64,000 nucleotides of DNA from Alphaproteobacteria bacterium. Its GTDB lineage: Bacteria; Pseudomonadota; Alphaproteobacteria; JANQMY01. The notes beneath the pieces were generated by a model. It did no database searches and was not told the origin of the DNA. It was given only the letters and a program-made list of their open reading frames with translations. Where the stretch lies: positions 535,287 through 599,286 of the forward strand of contig JANQPL010000017.1 of NCBI GenBank assembly GCA_028289425.1, given 5' to 3'. A program made the translations under genes and the position numbers. This document shows, piece after piece, positions 17,700 to 26,530 of this stretch (position 1 is the stretch's first letter; the number at the start of each line of letters is the position of its first letter).

Positions 17700-18890
17700 A
17701 TGTCTGAATCGCACACCGGATACCTCACTGAAGAACGCGTCATGATGCGGGATATGGCGCGCGACTTCGCCCACAATGAAGTGCTGCCGGTTGCCAACAA
17801 GCTTGATCCGGAAAAAGGCGACATTCCCCGCGACCTCATCGACAAGATGGGTGAGCTCGGGTTCTTCGGCATCTTGGTCCCCGAGGAATATGGCGGGCTG
17901 GGCCTTGGCTATTTCGAATATTGCATGGTGGCGGAAGAGCTTTCCCGCGCGTGGATGAGCGTGGGCTCGATCATTGCGCGGGGGAATGGCCACTACAGAT
18001 CGATCCCGGCGTTTACGGAGGAAGAGCGGCGCGAAAAGATCGCCCTGATGATCCAAGGGCGGTATCTGGGGTCTCTCGCCATGTCGGAACCCAATGTGGG
18101 GTCGGATGTGGCGTCCGTGTCTTGCCGCGCTGTCCGGGACGGCGACGACTGGGTCATCACCGGCAACAAATATTGGTGCACCTTTGCAGACGGCTCCAAT
18201 GTGATCAATGTGGTGTGCCGCACCAGCAACGATCCCGACAAGCCGGCTTGGCAGGGGCTTACTGTCATTCCCGTCGAAAAGGAACCGGGTACTTTGCCCG
18301 AAGGGTGTTCCGGCAGTCCCATCCCCAAGATCGGCTACTTTGGTTGGAAGACCTACGAACTTTCCTTCGATGGGGTGCGGGTGCCGGCGGCTCTTGTGGG
18401 CGATAATGAAGGCAAGGCATTCAAATCGATTGCCAGCGGATTGGAAGGCGCGCGGGCCCACACGGCGGCACGCTCTATTGGCCTTGCGCAAGGCGCTTTG
18501 GAAGATGCAACAGCTTACGCCCATGAGCGGGTGCAGTTCGGGCAGCCGATTGCGAACTTTCAGGCCATCAGATTCAAACTCGCCACAATGGCCACAGAGA
18601 TCGAAGCCGCGCGGCAGCTTATGTATTACGTGTGCCATGAGATTGATTCCGGTCGGCGCTGTGACAAGGAAGCATCCATGGTGAAGTATTTTGCGGCTGA
18701 GATGGCGGAACGCGTCACCAGCGAGGCATTACAGATCCTCGGCGGCGCGGGATACACCACGTTACATCCCGTTGAACGCTACTGGCGCGACGCGCGCTTG
18801 ACGAAGATTTTCGAAGGTAGCTCGGAAATCCAACAACGCATCATCGCCGACTCGATTTTGGGCAAACCAACAGTTCCGGGTGCTAACTAG
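17700..18890 (+). CDS. Acyl-CoA dehydrogenase
   Basis: A 396-residue flavoprotein with the standard order of N-terminal helical, middle beta and C-terminal helical domains. LGSLAMSEPNVGSDVAS is the FAD-binding ACAD signature, and QILGGAGYTTLHPVERYWRD with IFEGSSEIQ marks the C-terminal domain, containing the usual catalytic-base region. ATG 17700 is preferred because GAGG precedes it by 5 bases. It is the last gene of the MaoC-MaoC-lyase operon and would supply the enoyl-CoA substrate of the hydratases. Methylsuccinyl-CoA- or short branched acyl-CoA-type substrates are possible by analogy. Confidence 0.92.
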   Translation: MSESHTGYLTEERVMMRDMARDFAHNEVLPVANKLDPEKGDIPRDLIDKMGELGFFGILVPEEYGGLGLGYFEYCMVAEELSRAWMSVGSIIARGNGHYRSIPAFTEEERREKIALMIQGRYLGSLAMSEPNVGSDVASVSCRAVRDGDDWVITGNKYWCTFADGSNVINVVCRTSNDPDKPAWQGLTVIPVEKEPGTLPEGCSGSPIPKIGYFGWKTYELSFDGVRVPAALVGDNEGKAFKSIASGLEGARAHTAARSIGLAQGALEDATAYAHERVQFGQPIANFQAIRFKLATMATEIEAARQLMYYVCHEIDSGRRCDKEASMVKYFAAEMAERVTSEALQILGGAGYTTLHPVERYWRDARLTKIFEGSSEIQQRIIADSILGKPTVPGAN

Positions 18891-18938
18891 AGCCGTTTTG
18901 GTTTTGATTGAAACGCAAAACGGCTCCAAGCTTTTTTT
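18890..18938 (+). terminator. Rho-independent terminator after the acyl-CoA dehydrogenase operon
   Basis: An 11-base stem (GAGCCGTTTTG at 18890-18900 with its perfect complement at 18916-18926) overlaps the stop codon and is followed by seven T at 18932-18938. It sits directly at the end of the four-gene operon. Confidence 0.7.
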
Positions 18939-18940
18939 GC

Positions 18941-18985
18941 GCGTTTCCGGACGGTGAACCGGTTTCCACTTCACCTGGAAACGCT
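18941..18985. repeat. Palindromic intergenic repeat
   Basis: An imperfect palindrome: GCGTTTCC at 18941 pairs with GGAAACGC at 18977, and the inner GGTGAA/TTCACC and ACCGGTTTCC segments also pair. It resembles the short palindromic repeats widespread in Rhizobiales-type genomes (established knowledge, recalled and not searched). Confidence 0.5.
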
Positions 18986-19035
18986 TTGAGCACCTTCAAA
19001 GAGGTCCGTGTCCCTCCAACGATATGGACACTGCG

Positions 19036-19066
19036 TAAAAGGCCGGCATTCCCCCGATGCCGGCCT
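19036..19066 (-). terminator. Terminator of the crotonase gene
   Basis: A ten-base stem (AGGCCGGCAT at 19040-19049, complement at 19057-19066) ends in TTTTA on the minus strand, 15 bases after the stop of the enoyl-CoA hydratase gene. The stem is symmetrical and could also work on the other strand. Confidence 0.65.
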
Positions 19067-19080
19067 CGTTCTTCGCCCAG

Positions 19081-19821
19081 CTATTTCTTGTATTTGCCGG
19101 TCTGATTGACGGGGCCGGAGGGCCGGTCGCGAAACAGGATGCGGTTCAAGTCCAAAGCCATGTCAATGCCCTTATCACGCGTTGCCGCATCGACAGGCAG
19201 TGTGTTGAGCCCCCGCTTGACGATGGCAAGGGTGGCGCGGTCCATCTTGGACACACGTTGGGCCAGTTCCTGCGCTTCTTCCAAAAGCGCATCAGGTTTT
19301 GAGACCTTGTTGATGAGGAATCCCAGCGCGGCGCGCTCGGCAGAGATGACGTCGCCGGCGAGGGCAAGTTCCGCCACAAGTTTCTTGGCTGCGGCAAGCT
19401 GTGTTGTGGGCAAGGCTGCGGGCCCATAAAAACCATGCTTGGTCTCGGGGATGCCGAAAGTGGCGTTAGGGTCGGCAATGGCGAAATCACACGCATTGAC
19501 GAAGGTGAGCCCCGCCCCGCGAACAATGCCGTTCACGGCGGCAATGAACACGACGTCGCTGTCATAGATCGCTTGCATCAGGGTCCACATCTCGCGGATC
19601 ACATCTTCGCCGCCGCGTTCCGATAGATCCATGCCGCTGCAGAAACTATCCCCGGCGCCTGTCAAGATAACGGCATGGAGTGCCGACGTGTCTTCCGCGA
19701 TGAAATGCCGAAGCTCATCGCGCAAGGCGACACTCAGTGCGTTTTTCTTAGTCGGCCGATTGAGGGTAACCGTCGCGATCGTTTCATTGGTTTCAACGGC
19801 GATATTTTCATATTTCATCAT
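19081..19821 (-). CDS. Enoyl-CoA hydratase/isomerase (crotonase) family protein
   Basis: A 246-residue crotonase-fold protein. TVTLNRPTKKNALS is the start of the CoA-binding core. GAGDSFCSGMDLSE forms the first oxyanion-hole region, and GIVRGAGLTFVNACDFAIAD the second. The first catalytic Glu of hydratases is not obvious at the second position (RGAGL instead of GGGCE), so isomerase, hydrolase or another crotonase reaction is as likely as hydration. It is transcribed alone; a terminator separates it from the TonB receptor gene upstream. Confidence 0.87.
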   Translation of the reverse strand: MMKYENIAVETNETIATVTLNRPTKKNALSVALRDELRHFIAEDTSALHAVILTGAGDSFCSGMDLSERGGEDVIREMWTLMQAIYDSDVVFIAAVNGIVRGAGLTFVNACDFAIADPNATFGIPETKHGFYGPAALPTTQLAAAKKLVAELALAGDVISAERAALGFLINKVSKPDALLEEAQELAQRVSKMDRATLAIVKRGLNTLPVDAATRDKGIDMALDLNRILFRDRPSGPVNQTGKYKK

Positions 19822-19842
19822 GCTGCTGGCCTGCTTCGGTGC

Positions 19843-19876
19843 AAAAAAAGGCCGGCAAGCATAACGCTTACCGGCC
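19843..19876 (-). terminator. Terminator of the TonB receptor gene
   Basis: An 11-base GC-rich stem (GGCCGGCAAGC at 19850-19860, near-perfect complement at 19866-19876) runs into T7 on the minus strand (A-tract 19843-19849). It lies 31 bases past the TonB receptor stop and just before the crotonase gene. Confidence 0.7.
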
Positions 19877-19906
19877 CATTGACGTACATCAAGTACGGGG
19901 AGGAAG

Positions 19907-22168
19907 TTAGTAATTCACGGTTGCTTCAAATCCAATGATACGGCCTTTCGACATTGTCGCGTAGGTACTGCCGAGAATTGCCGGCAATTGTGTGTCACTG
20001 GTGAAGAGAACATCGTTGGTCACGTTTCGACCGAAGATCGAGAACTGCAAATTATCCGATAGCCCGGGTGTGAAACTTACGTTGAAGTCCAACGTGTCTT
20101 GGGTCGGGATAATAGAGTCCGTATTCGTGCCGAAGGTAATGTCCCGATGGGAGTAGGTGACACGAGAAGAGATCAAGCCTGTGTTGCCCAGATCAAGATC
20201 ATAGATGATCGATGCCGACGTGGTTAGCTCCGGCGCGTTTGGCAGCGGCAGGGCCAAATCAGCGCCATCCACAATGCCGTCGCCCGTCAGGTCGAAGAGG
20301 ACTTCCTGATACTCCGCATCCAGATAACCAACACTACCGACAAAGGCGAGGCTGTCGAGGATCGTGATGCGTGCATCTGCTTCGATGCCTCTCAGAATGG
20401 CCTCGGCCGTGTTCGCGATCCTCTGTACAGGTCCCGTTGGACCGACGGACAGAACCGCCCGCTGCAGGTCTTCCGCCTTCATCCGGAACGCTGAGACATT
20501 CAGCTGGATGCCGTCGATGAGTTCGGACTTTAAGCCAATCTCGAAATTGCCGATGGATTCCTCGTCAGAGGGTCCAGGAATGTCCGCAGGATCTGCATTT
20601 CGAAGATTGTAGCCGCCGGACCGGAATCCCGTTGACCAGTGGAAGTAGGTCATGAACTCCTCGAGCCACTGGTATTGGAAACCGAAGCGGTAATCGACGT
20701 TCGACCAATTGTCCGAATCCTCGAAGTCGAAGGGGCAAGTTCCCTGAGCGATGGAGCAGAAGCCGGTTGGAACCGCACCTGGTTTTGGCGCTTCCAGGCT
20801 GGTGATCCGGGCATCTTTCCACTCTTTGGTGAACCGGATGCCGCCGTTAAGGGTCAGCTTGTCGGTCGCATGCCAATCCGTGTTCACGAACGCACCGAAC
20901 ACGTGATGCTCTTGAATGCCACCGCCGCTCTGGCGAACGGCACCGCCAAACAGGCTGCGGTTCTCGCTGTAGATGATGTCTTGTCCGAAGTAGAACAGCC
21001 CCGTTGTGAGATCTACAGGGCCGAACGTGCCTGCATAGCGTAGTTCGTTCGAGATCTGATCTTGATCATTGAGCGGATCATCGAACGGAATTTCCGGTCC
21101 AATGCCGCCACCTTCGAGACAGACGGAGTTGAAGGCGGTGGCAGGCGTTGCGTCAATGTCGAGACAGGCGCCCTGTCTGTATTGGCGCCAGCCGAAGATA
21201 TTGGTGATGACGCCATTGCCAAAGCCGACTTGCTGGTTTGCTTCGAGGATGACCTGGTTCCATTCGCTGAACTGTTCGCCGCGATTGTTGATGGACAGAT
21301 CATGTGTATCACGGTCGAGGCCAAGGCCGGGATTGCCCGCAGCATTGAGGTGCGATTGGGCCGCCGTGCCTTCGCCATCCTGCTGTCCATGTTCGAAGCG
21401 CAACAGGAACTCAAGACTGTCGGTTGCGTCCCATTCCAAGGCCGCACGGAACAGTTTGGTTTCGCTCTCGCCAAACTTTTCGCCGTCATTGATATTCTTA
21501 AACCAGCCTTCGTCTTTGTTGTAGTAGACAGCGATTTTACCGCGCAGGCGGTCGGTCAATGGGCCGGAAACGATGCCGTTAAACGTGTAGTCGACCCCGG
21601 TGCCGCGGAAGCCATTATTGACCTGGCCTTGGAACTTGGCCCGAAACTCGTCCGTCGGACGTGTGGTGTTTACGAGAACGGCCCCGCCGATCACGTTACG
21701 GCCAAAGAGGATGCCTTGCGGTCCGCGCAGGACTTCAATGCTTTCAATGTCGAAATTGTCGAACATGACACCGGCATTGATGCCGTAATAGACACCATCC
21801 ACGAACGCGCCGATCGAAGGGTCGATACTGGGGATCGAATTGAGCGTCCCAAGACCACGGATGTTGAACGCTGCCACACCTTTGAACGTACCGATTTCAC
21901 GCAATGTCGTATTCGGTATAAGCCCACTGATGCTGGACAGATCCTTGAAATTCAATGCATCCAATTGATCCGCACCGAAAGCACTGACCGCAATCGGTAC
22001 GCGCTGCACGTCTTCAACTTCTCGCTTCTTCGTCGCGGCGATGACGATTTCGTCCATAAGCACGCCGACAGCACCCCGTCGCGGTGCCGGTTCGTCTTGT
22101 GCCAGAACATTTACGGTTAACAACGGCAACGCAGCCGCTGCGGAAAGTAACGCAGTTCGAAAAGCCAT
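19907..22168 (-). CDS. TonB-dependent outer membrane receptor
   Basis: A 753-residue receptor with a signal peptide (MAFRTALLSAAAALPLLTVN, cleavage near LAQ). The plug domain follows, beginning DEIVIAATKKREVEDVQRVP, with the GPQGILFGRNVIGGAV signature; a long beta barrel of alternating amphipathic strands comes after it. The C-terminus EATVNY ends in an aromatic residue as outer-membrane barrels do. ATG 22168 is chosen because GGAGGGG stands 6 bases upstream. The IxxTA(Q)KR type of plug start is common in receptors of catabolic alphaproteobacteria. It likely brings a large hydrophobic or complexed nutrient across the outer membrane; it is not recognisably a siderophore receptor. Confidence 0.9.
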   Translation of the reverse strand: MAFRTALLSAAAALPLLTVNVLAQDEPAPRRGAVGVLMDEIVIAATKKREVEDVQRVPIAVSAFGADQLDALNFKDLSSISGLIPNTTLREIGTFKGVAAFNIRGLGTLNSIPSIDPSIGAFVDGVYYGINAGVMFDNFDIESIEVLRGPQGILFGRNVIGGAVLVNTTRPTDEFRAKFQGQVNNGFRGTGVDYTFNGIVSGPLTDRLRGKIAVYYNKDEGWFKNINDGEKFGESETKLFRAALEWDATDSLEFLLRFEHGQQDGEGTAAQSHLNAAGNPGLGLDRDTHDLSINNRGEQFSEWNQVILEANQQVGFGNGVITNIFGWRQYRQGACLDIDATPATAFNSVCLEGGGIGPEIPFDDPLNDQDQISNELRYAGTFGPVDLTTGLFYFGQDIIYSENRSLFGGAVRQSGGGIQEHHVFGAFVNTDWHATDKLTLNGGIRFTKEWKDARITSLEAPKPGAVPTGFCSIAQGTCPFDFEDSDNWSNVDYRFGFQYQWLEEFMTYFHWSTGFRSGGYNLRNADPADIPGPSDEESIGNFEIGLKSELIDGIQLNVSAFRMKAEDLQRAVLSVGPTGPVQRIANTAEAILRGIEADARITILDSLAFVGSVGYLDAEYQEVLFDLTGDGIVDGADLALPLPNAPELTTSASIIYDLDLGNTGLISSRVTYSHRDITFGTNTDSIIPTQDTLDFNVSFTPGLSDNLQFSIFGRNVTNDVLFTSDTQLPAILGSTYATMSKGRIIGFEATVNY

Positions 22169-22449
22169 AAACAACCCCTCCCCCAAGGTTTTACTGAGTG
22201 TTGACCTCGTTTGGTGAGGCGACGGTAGCCATCATCAAACCGAAACAAAAGGAACGGACGCTAAGGATCGCGTACGCGATTGGTAGACCTGCGGAGGTTT
22301 ATTGGAGGCGATTTGTGTGAGGAAAATGGTGTGAGAGAACATCGACGCAATCGGACGATCGGCTGGCATTGCCAGCTGTTATGCCGGGTCGTGCGTGACA
22401 GTCTTCAAAAGGCACTATGGAGAGAGTTCGTACACAGAGAGTATGATGT

Positions 22450-22992
22450 ATGCCGAAGAATACGACCTATGACTATTGCGTGCCGAATATGCTGCTCGCG
22501 CTCAACAACATGCAGCGCTTTCTGAAAGTGACCAAGCAACACTGCGAAAAGCACTCAATCCACGAAAGTGCTTTCACGTCATTCAGGCTGTTCCCGAACA
22601 TGCTGCACTTTGCCAAGCAGGTTCAAATCGGCTGCAATTTTGCGCTCAGGGGCGCGTATCATCTGTGCGGCAAGACCCCACCGAAGATGGGCTATGTGGA
22701 GGCAAGCCTTTCGGACCTTATCGATACCATCGAAGAGACCAAAACCCTGCTTCTGGCGCTGAACCCTGACGAATTCGACGCCACAATCAACAATCCGGTC
22801 CATTTCAGCCTGCGTACGGGCACCAAAGTCACGTATCCCAACGGCGAACTGTTCCTCAAGGAATACGCGCTGCCGAATTTCTATTTTCATGTCACGACAG
22901 TCTTCAACATCATCCGCCACAATGGCGTGGTGATCGGAAAGCAAGACTTCATTGGAAGCGGAAGTGCCGTTGTCGAGGCCAAGGATTCCTAG
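22450..22992 (+). CDS. DUF1993 domain-containing protein
   Basis: A 180-residue protein that matches the DUF1993 family pattern: an N-terminal helix 'YDYCVPNMLLALNNMQRFL', then RLFPNMLHFAKQVQIGCNFAL, and the end segment FYFHVTTVFNIIRHNGVVIGKQDF. The family is DinB-like in fold and has no assigned reaction. It is divergent from the TonB receptor with 281 bases between starts and precedes the MmgE/PrpD gene by 61 bases, so those two may be co-transcribed. Confidence 0.75.
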   Translation: MPKNTTYDYCVPNMLLALNNMQRFLKVTKQHCEKHSIHESAFTSFRLFPNMLHFAKQVQIGCNFALRGAYHLCGKTPPKMGYVEASLSDLIDTIEETKTLLLALNPDEFDATINNPVHFSLRTGTKVTYPNGELFLKEYALPNFYFHVTTVFNIIRHNGVVIGKQDFIGSGSAVVEAKDS

Positions 22993-23053
22993 AGAATAAA
23001 TAGACCAACGGCGCACGCATCGTTGCTGTTACGGACAAGATCGGGAAAATAGA

Positions 23054-24472
23054 ATGGTTGATGCAACAGGCTTTCTGTCGGAATTCGTTTCGGAACTGGA
23101 CCTCGACGCCATTCCGCCTCAAGTGCTCACAAACGCCAAAAGGTCGTTTGTCGATACGTTTGCTTGCGCCTTTATTGGATCGCTCGAAGAAACGGGGCAA
23201 ATTGTTTCCGGCTACGGTCGGGAGAATGCCGGAGCGGGCGTGTGTTCCGTTTTAGGAAAAGGCGGGTATCGGACGTCGCCGGCCGATGCGGCTTTGGTCA
23301 ACGGTACGTTGGCACACGCATTAGACTACGACGACACCTACTCGACGATCCGCTATGCCTCGGTGGGCAAAGGCGGCTCGGGAGACGCAACACCCGAGGG
23401 CATGAGCATCGGGCACATGGGCAGTTGCCTGTTGCCGGCGGTACTTGCCATCGGCGAAAAAGTGGGTGCGTCTGGCCGCGACATATTGTTGGCCTATGTG
23501 GCGGGATTTGAAACCGCTTGCAGGCTCGGAAATGCCATGGGCTTCCAGCACTATGCGAAAGGCTATCACAGCACGTCCACACTCGGTTCGATGGCGGCGG
23601 CTGCTGCTGCCGGTAAGTTGCTCGGAGCGAATGCCGGTCAACTGCGCGCGACTTTCGGTATCGCGGCGGCGCAGGCAGGAGGCTTAAGGGGTAATTTCGG
23701 GACGATGGCGAAACCCCTTCAGGCGGGGAACGGGGCCAAGGCCGGCGTCTTTGCGGCTCTTTTGGCGGACAAGGGCTTCACGGCGGCTGACGATATTGTG
23801 GGAGGTGAGTTGGGCTTTTTGGACGTGCTGTCTCTGGGGGGGGGAAACGGCGCCGAAGAAGTAATCGCTGAACCTGATGGCGGCTTTTACCTACTGACCG
23901 GCAATTCCCTCAAATTCCTGCCCTGTGGAAATGCCCTGCAAAGTTCGCTGGAAACCATGATCGAACTTGCGCGCCAGCACGACGTAAACCCTGAAGACGT
24001 GGAGTCGGTCAACCAAACGGTCCTGATGCCCCGATATAGGGTCTGCACCAAAGATGGCGTGACGTACCAAATGCCCAGGTCAGGGCTGGAAGGAAAGTTC
24101 GTACTGCCCTTCGGATTGGCGGCTGCTCTGGCAGACCGGAAGATTTCACTGTCTACCTACAAAGATGAGACCGTTCGGCGTCCGGAATTGAGGAAACTTT
24201 TCGAGAAAACGAAGATTACGCATGACCCGGAAGCTGGGCGTGAATCATTGTCAATACAGCTTGTTGATGGCACAAAAATAGAGTTGGAAATCGGCCCCTC
24301 CAAAGGCCACTGGTCCTCGGAATTTCCGGAACACATGCTGAAAGACAAGTTTGTCGATTGCGTGCAGGCCGCGGCACCCAGCATCAACGCGTTGGAACTC
24401 TACGAGTCCGCTGTCGCATTGGAGTCCGTTCCGACCATACGGGACATAACGGCGATGGCGCGTGCCGCCTAA
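23054..24472 (+). CDS. MmgE/PrpD family protein
   Basis: A 472-residue member of the 2-methylcitrate dehydratase/cis-aconitate decarboxylase/iminodisuccinate epimerase superfamily. GTLAHALDYDDTYSTIRY carries the conserved His-Asp pair, YHSTSTLGSMAAAAAAGKLL is the central helical signature, and KPLQAGNGAKAGVFAALLADKGFTA follows. Members act on tricarboxylic or branched dicarboxylic acids without a cofactor. It lies between the DUF1993 gene and a convergent IclR regulator, which ends 6 bases away. It could feed the MaoC/lyase pathway, but this is inference. Confidence 0.85.
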   Translation: MVDATGFLSEFVSELDLDAIPPQVLTNAKRSFVDTFACAFIGSLEETGQIVSGYGRENAGAGVCSVLGKGGYRTSPADAALVNGTLAHALDYDDTYSTIRYASVGKGGSGDATPEGMSIGHMGSCLLPAVLAIGEKVGASGRDILLAYVAGFETACRLGNAMGFQHYAKGYHSTSTLGSMAAAAAAGKLLGANAGQLRATFGIAAAQAGGLRGNFGTMAKPLQAGNGAKAGVFAALLADKGFTAADDIVGGELGFLDVLSLGGGNGAEEVIAEPDGGFYLLTGNSLKFLPCGNALQSSLETMIELARQHDVNPEDVESVNQTVLMPRYRVCTKDGVTYQMPRSGLEGKFVLPFGLAAALADRKISLSTYKDETVRRPELRKLFEKTKITHDPEAGRESLSIQLVDGTKIELEIGPSKGHWSSEFPEHMLKDKFVDCVQAAAPSINALELYESAVALESVPTIRDITAMARAA

Positions 24473-24478
24473 AGCGCT

Positions 24479-25273
24479 CTACCGCTCTGCAGCGGAAAGC
24501 ACTTCGTTTTTCAGCACCAAAGAAATCCGGTCGTGATTTAGCTTGCTGTTGAACGCGCAGAGGGCGTTTAAGATCTCGGTCTTTTTTTTCTCGATGCGTT
24601 CAATCGGTCCGGAGACGGACAATGCAAGCTGAGTACGGCTTCCAGGTTGCCGCAATCTTATGGCGACGCCCGAAACGCCTTCTTTTGAGTGGCCGCGGGA
24701 CATCGCATATCCACGTTCACGAAATCTCTTCACGCCTTCAAGTGCGCAGGAAGCCGTTCTGCGGTGTAGTTCGCATTCCGCCTCTGCCTGAACCCGACGC
24801 ACGATTTTGCCAATTTCTTGATCGCTTTCATAAGCCAGCAGCGCCCATCCTGAAGCGCAGGAGGTGAGCGGCTTTAGTTCACCATTCTCCACGCAGAACT
24901 CGTTGGGACGGCCGGAAAGCTGACCCAACACATATTGAGAGTTAATGCCGTTCCTCATGGCAAGGAGTACGTTTTCGCCTGTCGCCTCCGCCACTTCCGA
25001 CATCTGGGCGGGAATGTCGCCGAATTGCTCATGCCGCTGGTACATCCAGGTGCTCAGAATGCCGATACGCAGCGTCGGGTAATAGGTTCGGGCCTGGACG
25101 TCATGATCCAGATAGCCAAGCGTGACCAAAGACTGCAATAGCTCTGAGGTGCTGGATTGCGGCATGCTCATACGTTTGGCGATAGCGGTAACGGAAAGCG
25201 GCTTCTGAACGGTCGCAAACATTTCAAAGACCTCCAGCGTCCGCCGCGCTGATTTGATTTGGCCAATGGTCAT
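24479..25273 (-). CDS. IclR family transcriptional regulator
   Basis: A 264-residue regulator with an N-terminal winged HTH (KPLSVTAIAKRMSMPQSSTSELLQSL, about 24-50) and a C-terminal GAF-like effector domain containing RGYAMSRGHSKEGVSGVAIRL. ATG 25273 has GGGGGAGAAGAA directly upstream and starts the conserved IKSARRTLEVFE; the longer GTG start at 25315 is less likely. IclR proteins usually control aromatic or small-acid catabolism. It converges on the MmgE/PrpD gene; its upstream region has strong palindromes. Confidence 0.9.
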   Translation of the reverse strand: MTIGQIKSARRTLEVFEMFATVQKPLSVTAIAKRMSMPQSSTSELLQSLVTLGYLDHDVQARTYYPTLRIGILSTWMYQRHEQFGDIPAQMSEVAEATGENVLLAMRNGINSQYVLGQLSGRPNEFCVENGELKPLTSCASGWALLAYESDQEIGKIVRRVQAEAECELHRRTASCALEGVKRFRERGYAMSRGHSKEGVSGVAIRLRQPGSRTQLALSVSGPIERIEKKKTEILNALCAFNSKLNHDRISLVLKNEVLSAAER

Positions 25274-25637
25274 TTCTTCTCCCCCTGCCGATGTTTGTTG
25301 TTCGTTCGACCTCACTTGTCTAGGGCATGATCATTTTTCACGGAAACATGATCATGCCCCAGATTCTTTTGTTGGTCGCGCCTGCCTGCGCGAAGCCTAA
25401 GCTTCGCTTCGGCGAAGGCAGGCGATCGGACGGTTAACGTTCGGCGCCTTCGGCGCCTCACCCGCTTAACCTGATCGCGCTCTGGTCGGCAGTAAGAAGA
25501 TTTTACGAAGTCTCGGTCGAGCGGGGAGAGCGACCGGCACGCTTGGCACGATCCGTTATAGCATTGGCACGTTCTGCGAGCCGTCCGCATCACGCCCATT
25601 CTTTTGTTATAACGTGCAGGCGTTTAGGCTCGCGTGT
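25274..25637. other. Gene-free region with two palindromes upstream of the IclR gene
   Basis: No coding sequence is evident. A 36-base inverted repeat (GGGCATGATCAT at 25323 with ATGATCATGCCC ending at 25358) lies about 50 bases upstream of the IclR start. A second, GC-rich hairpin runs from about 25379 (CGCCTGCCT) to 25424 (AGGCAGGCG). The first resembles GATCATGCC repeats scattered in Rhizobiales, so it may be a repeat element rather than an IclR operator. Confidence 0.55.
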
Positions 25638-26501
25638 TCAGTCTAAAAATTGTGGCGGAGAAGGCAGCCGATCAAAGTCTTCCGGCGCGTGTTGTATGAC
25701 CACATCCGCGCCGAGTTCATCGGCCAAACTCTCGAATGCGGTCATGGAAGCGAGTGTTTGCATCGCATCGAAATTGTAAGAGGGGACGATTCTTCGTTGC
25801 CGGGACTCGGCCAAATGGAAAAGGTCGCCGGTTAACAACAGCGGGCCATGATTGTTTAGGGTTACTTGGAGTACCGCATGGCCTGGCGTGTGGCCTGGCA
25901 TGGAGTGAATGATGATCTTTCCGTCGCCAAACACATCATACTTGTTATCGTACGTTATCGTTTCGCGGTCCCGGAAGGCATCCACAAAAATGGCACGTTC
26001 GGTCTCGGCATAACCCAACTCACCGAACAGAAATTCATGCTCTTTCCGGTTGATGATTATCGTCGCAGCCTTCAACAATTGGACGTTACCGATATGGTCG
26101 AGATGGGTGTGCGAAGGTGCAAAGAATTCAATTTCGCCCGGAGCAATATTGGCAGCGGCGAGCTGGCTTGCAAATGTGACGGGTACGGAAAATGTTCCGA
26201 GCGCGGTCTTTATTTGATGACCAGGTTGCGCGTGAAGGGTATCCGGCAGACCGGCGTCCCACACGAGATCACCCTTGGGGTGCCTTATCAGAAAACATGG
26301 CACCACCATTTTACCAGGTTTCCCTGAATACTCGCCATTACTTGAAAACGGCCCCAAGTCCGGAGAGTCAATATGGCCGCAATTGAATGTATACAGACGA
26401 ATAGATGAAATTGGATCGCCTGCTGACGATGGATCAGCATACGTCGCTGCAAGTAATAGCGACGCGAAAATAGAGATTCCGTATCTGTCCCGCCACTTCA
26501 T
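25638..26501 (-). CDS. Metallo-beta-lactamase-fold hydrolase (N-acyl homoserine lactonase-like), exported
   Basis: A 287-residue MBL-fold protein with HTHLDH (in SHTHLDHIGN) for the two zinc ions and a later His in SMPGHTPGH. The layout (LYTFNCGHI at the start, then CFLIRHPKGDLVWDAGLPD) is that of the AhlD/AttM-like lactonase group. The N-terminus MKWRDRYGISIFASLLLAAT looks like a signal peptide, so it is probably periplasmic. The frame is open far upstream, inside the CoA transferase gene; ATG 26501 is chosen for the signal peptide. It lies 29 bases after the CoA transferase and is likely co-transcribed. Activity on a lactone or ester is inferred, not shown. Confidence 0.83.
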   Translation of the reverse strand: MKWRDRYGISIFASLLLAATYADPSSAGDPISSIRLYTFNCGHIDSPDLGPFSSNGEYSGKPGKMVVPCFLIRHPKGDLVWDAGLPDTLHAQPGHQIKTALGTFSVPVTFASQLAAANIAPGEIEFFAPSHTHLDHIGNVQLLKAATIIINRKEHEFLFGELGYAETERAIFVDAFRDRETITYDNKYDVFGDGKIIIHSMPGHTPGHAVLQVTLNNHGPLLLTGDLFHLAESRQRRIVPSYNFDAMQTLASMTAFESLADELGADVVIQHAPEDFDRLPSPPQFLD

Positions 26502-26530
26502 GATTGCTGTTGGAGGCTTTGGTTGCGCGA

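Noticed and set aside
17652..18638. A 328-codon open frame antisense to the acyl-CoA dehydrogenase
   Set aside because: Shadow of a well-recognised gene; no start site or family pattern supports it.
21062..22120. A 352-codon open frame antisense to the first TonB receptor gene
   Set aside because: It lies wholly inside a gene with clear receptor signatures and its translation resembles no family; long antisense frames are common in GC-rich coding DNA.
26115..26140. A further GAATTCAATTT copy as regulatory element
   Set aside because: It is inside the coding sequence of the lactonase-like gene, and lacks the divergent promoter setting of the other copies.
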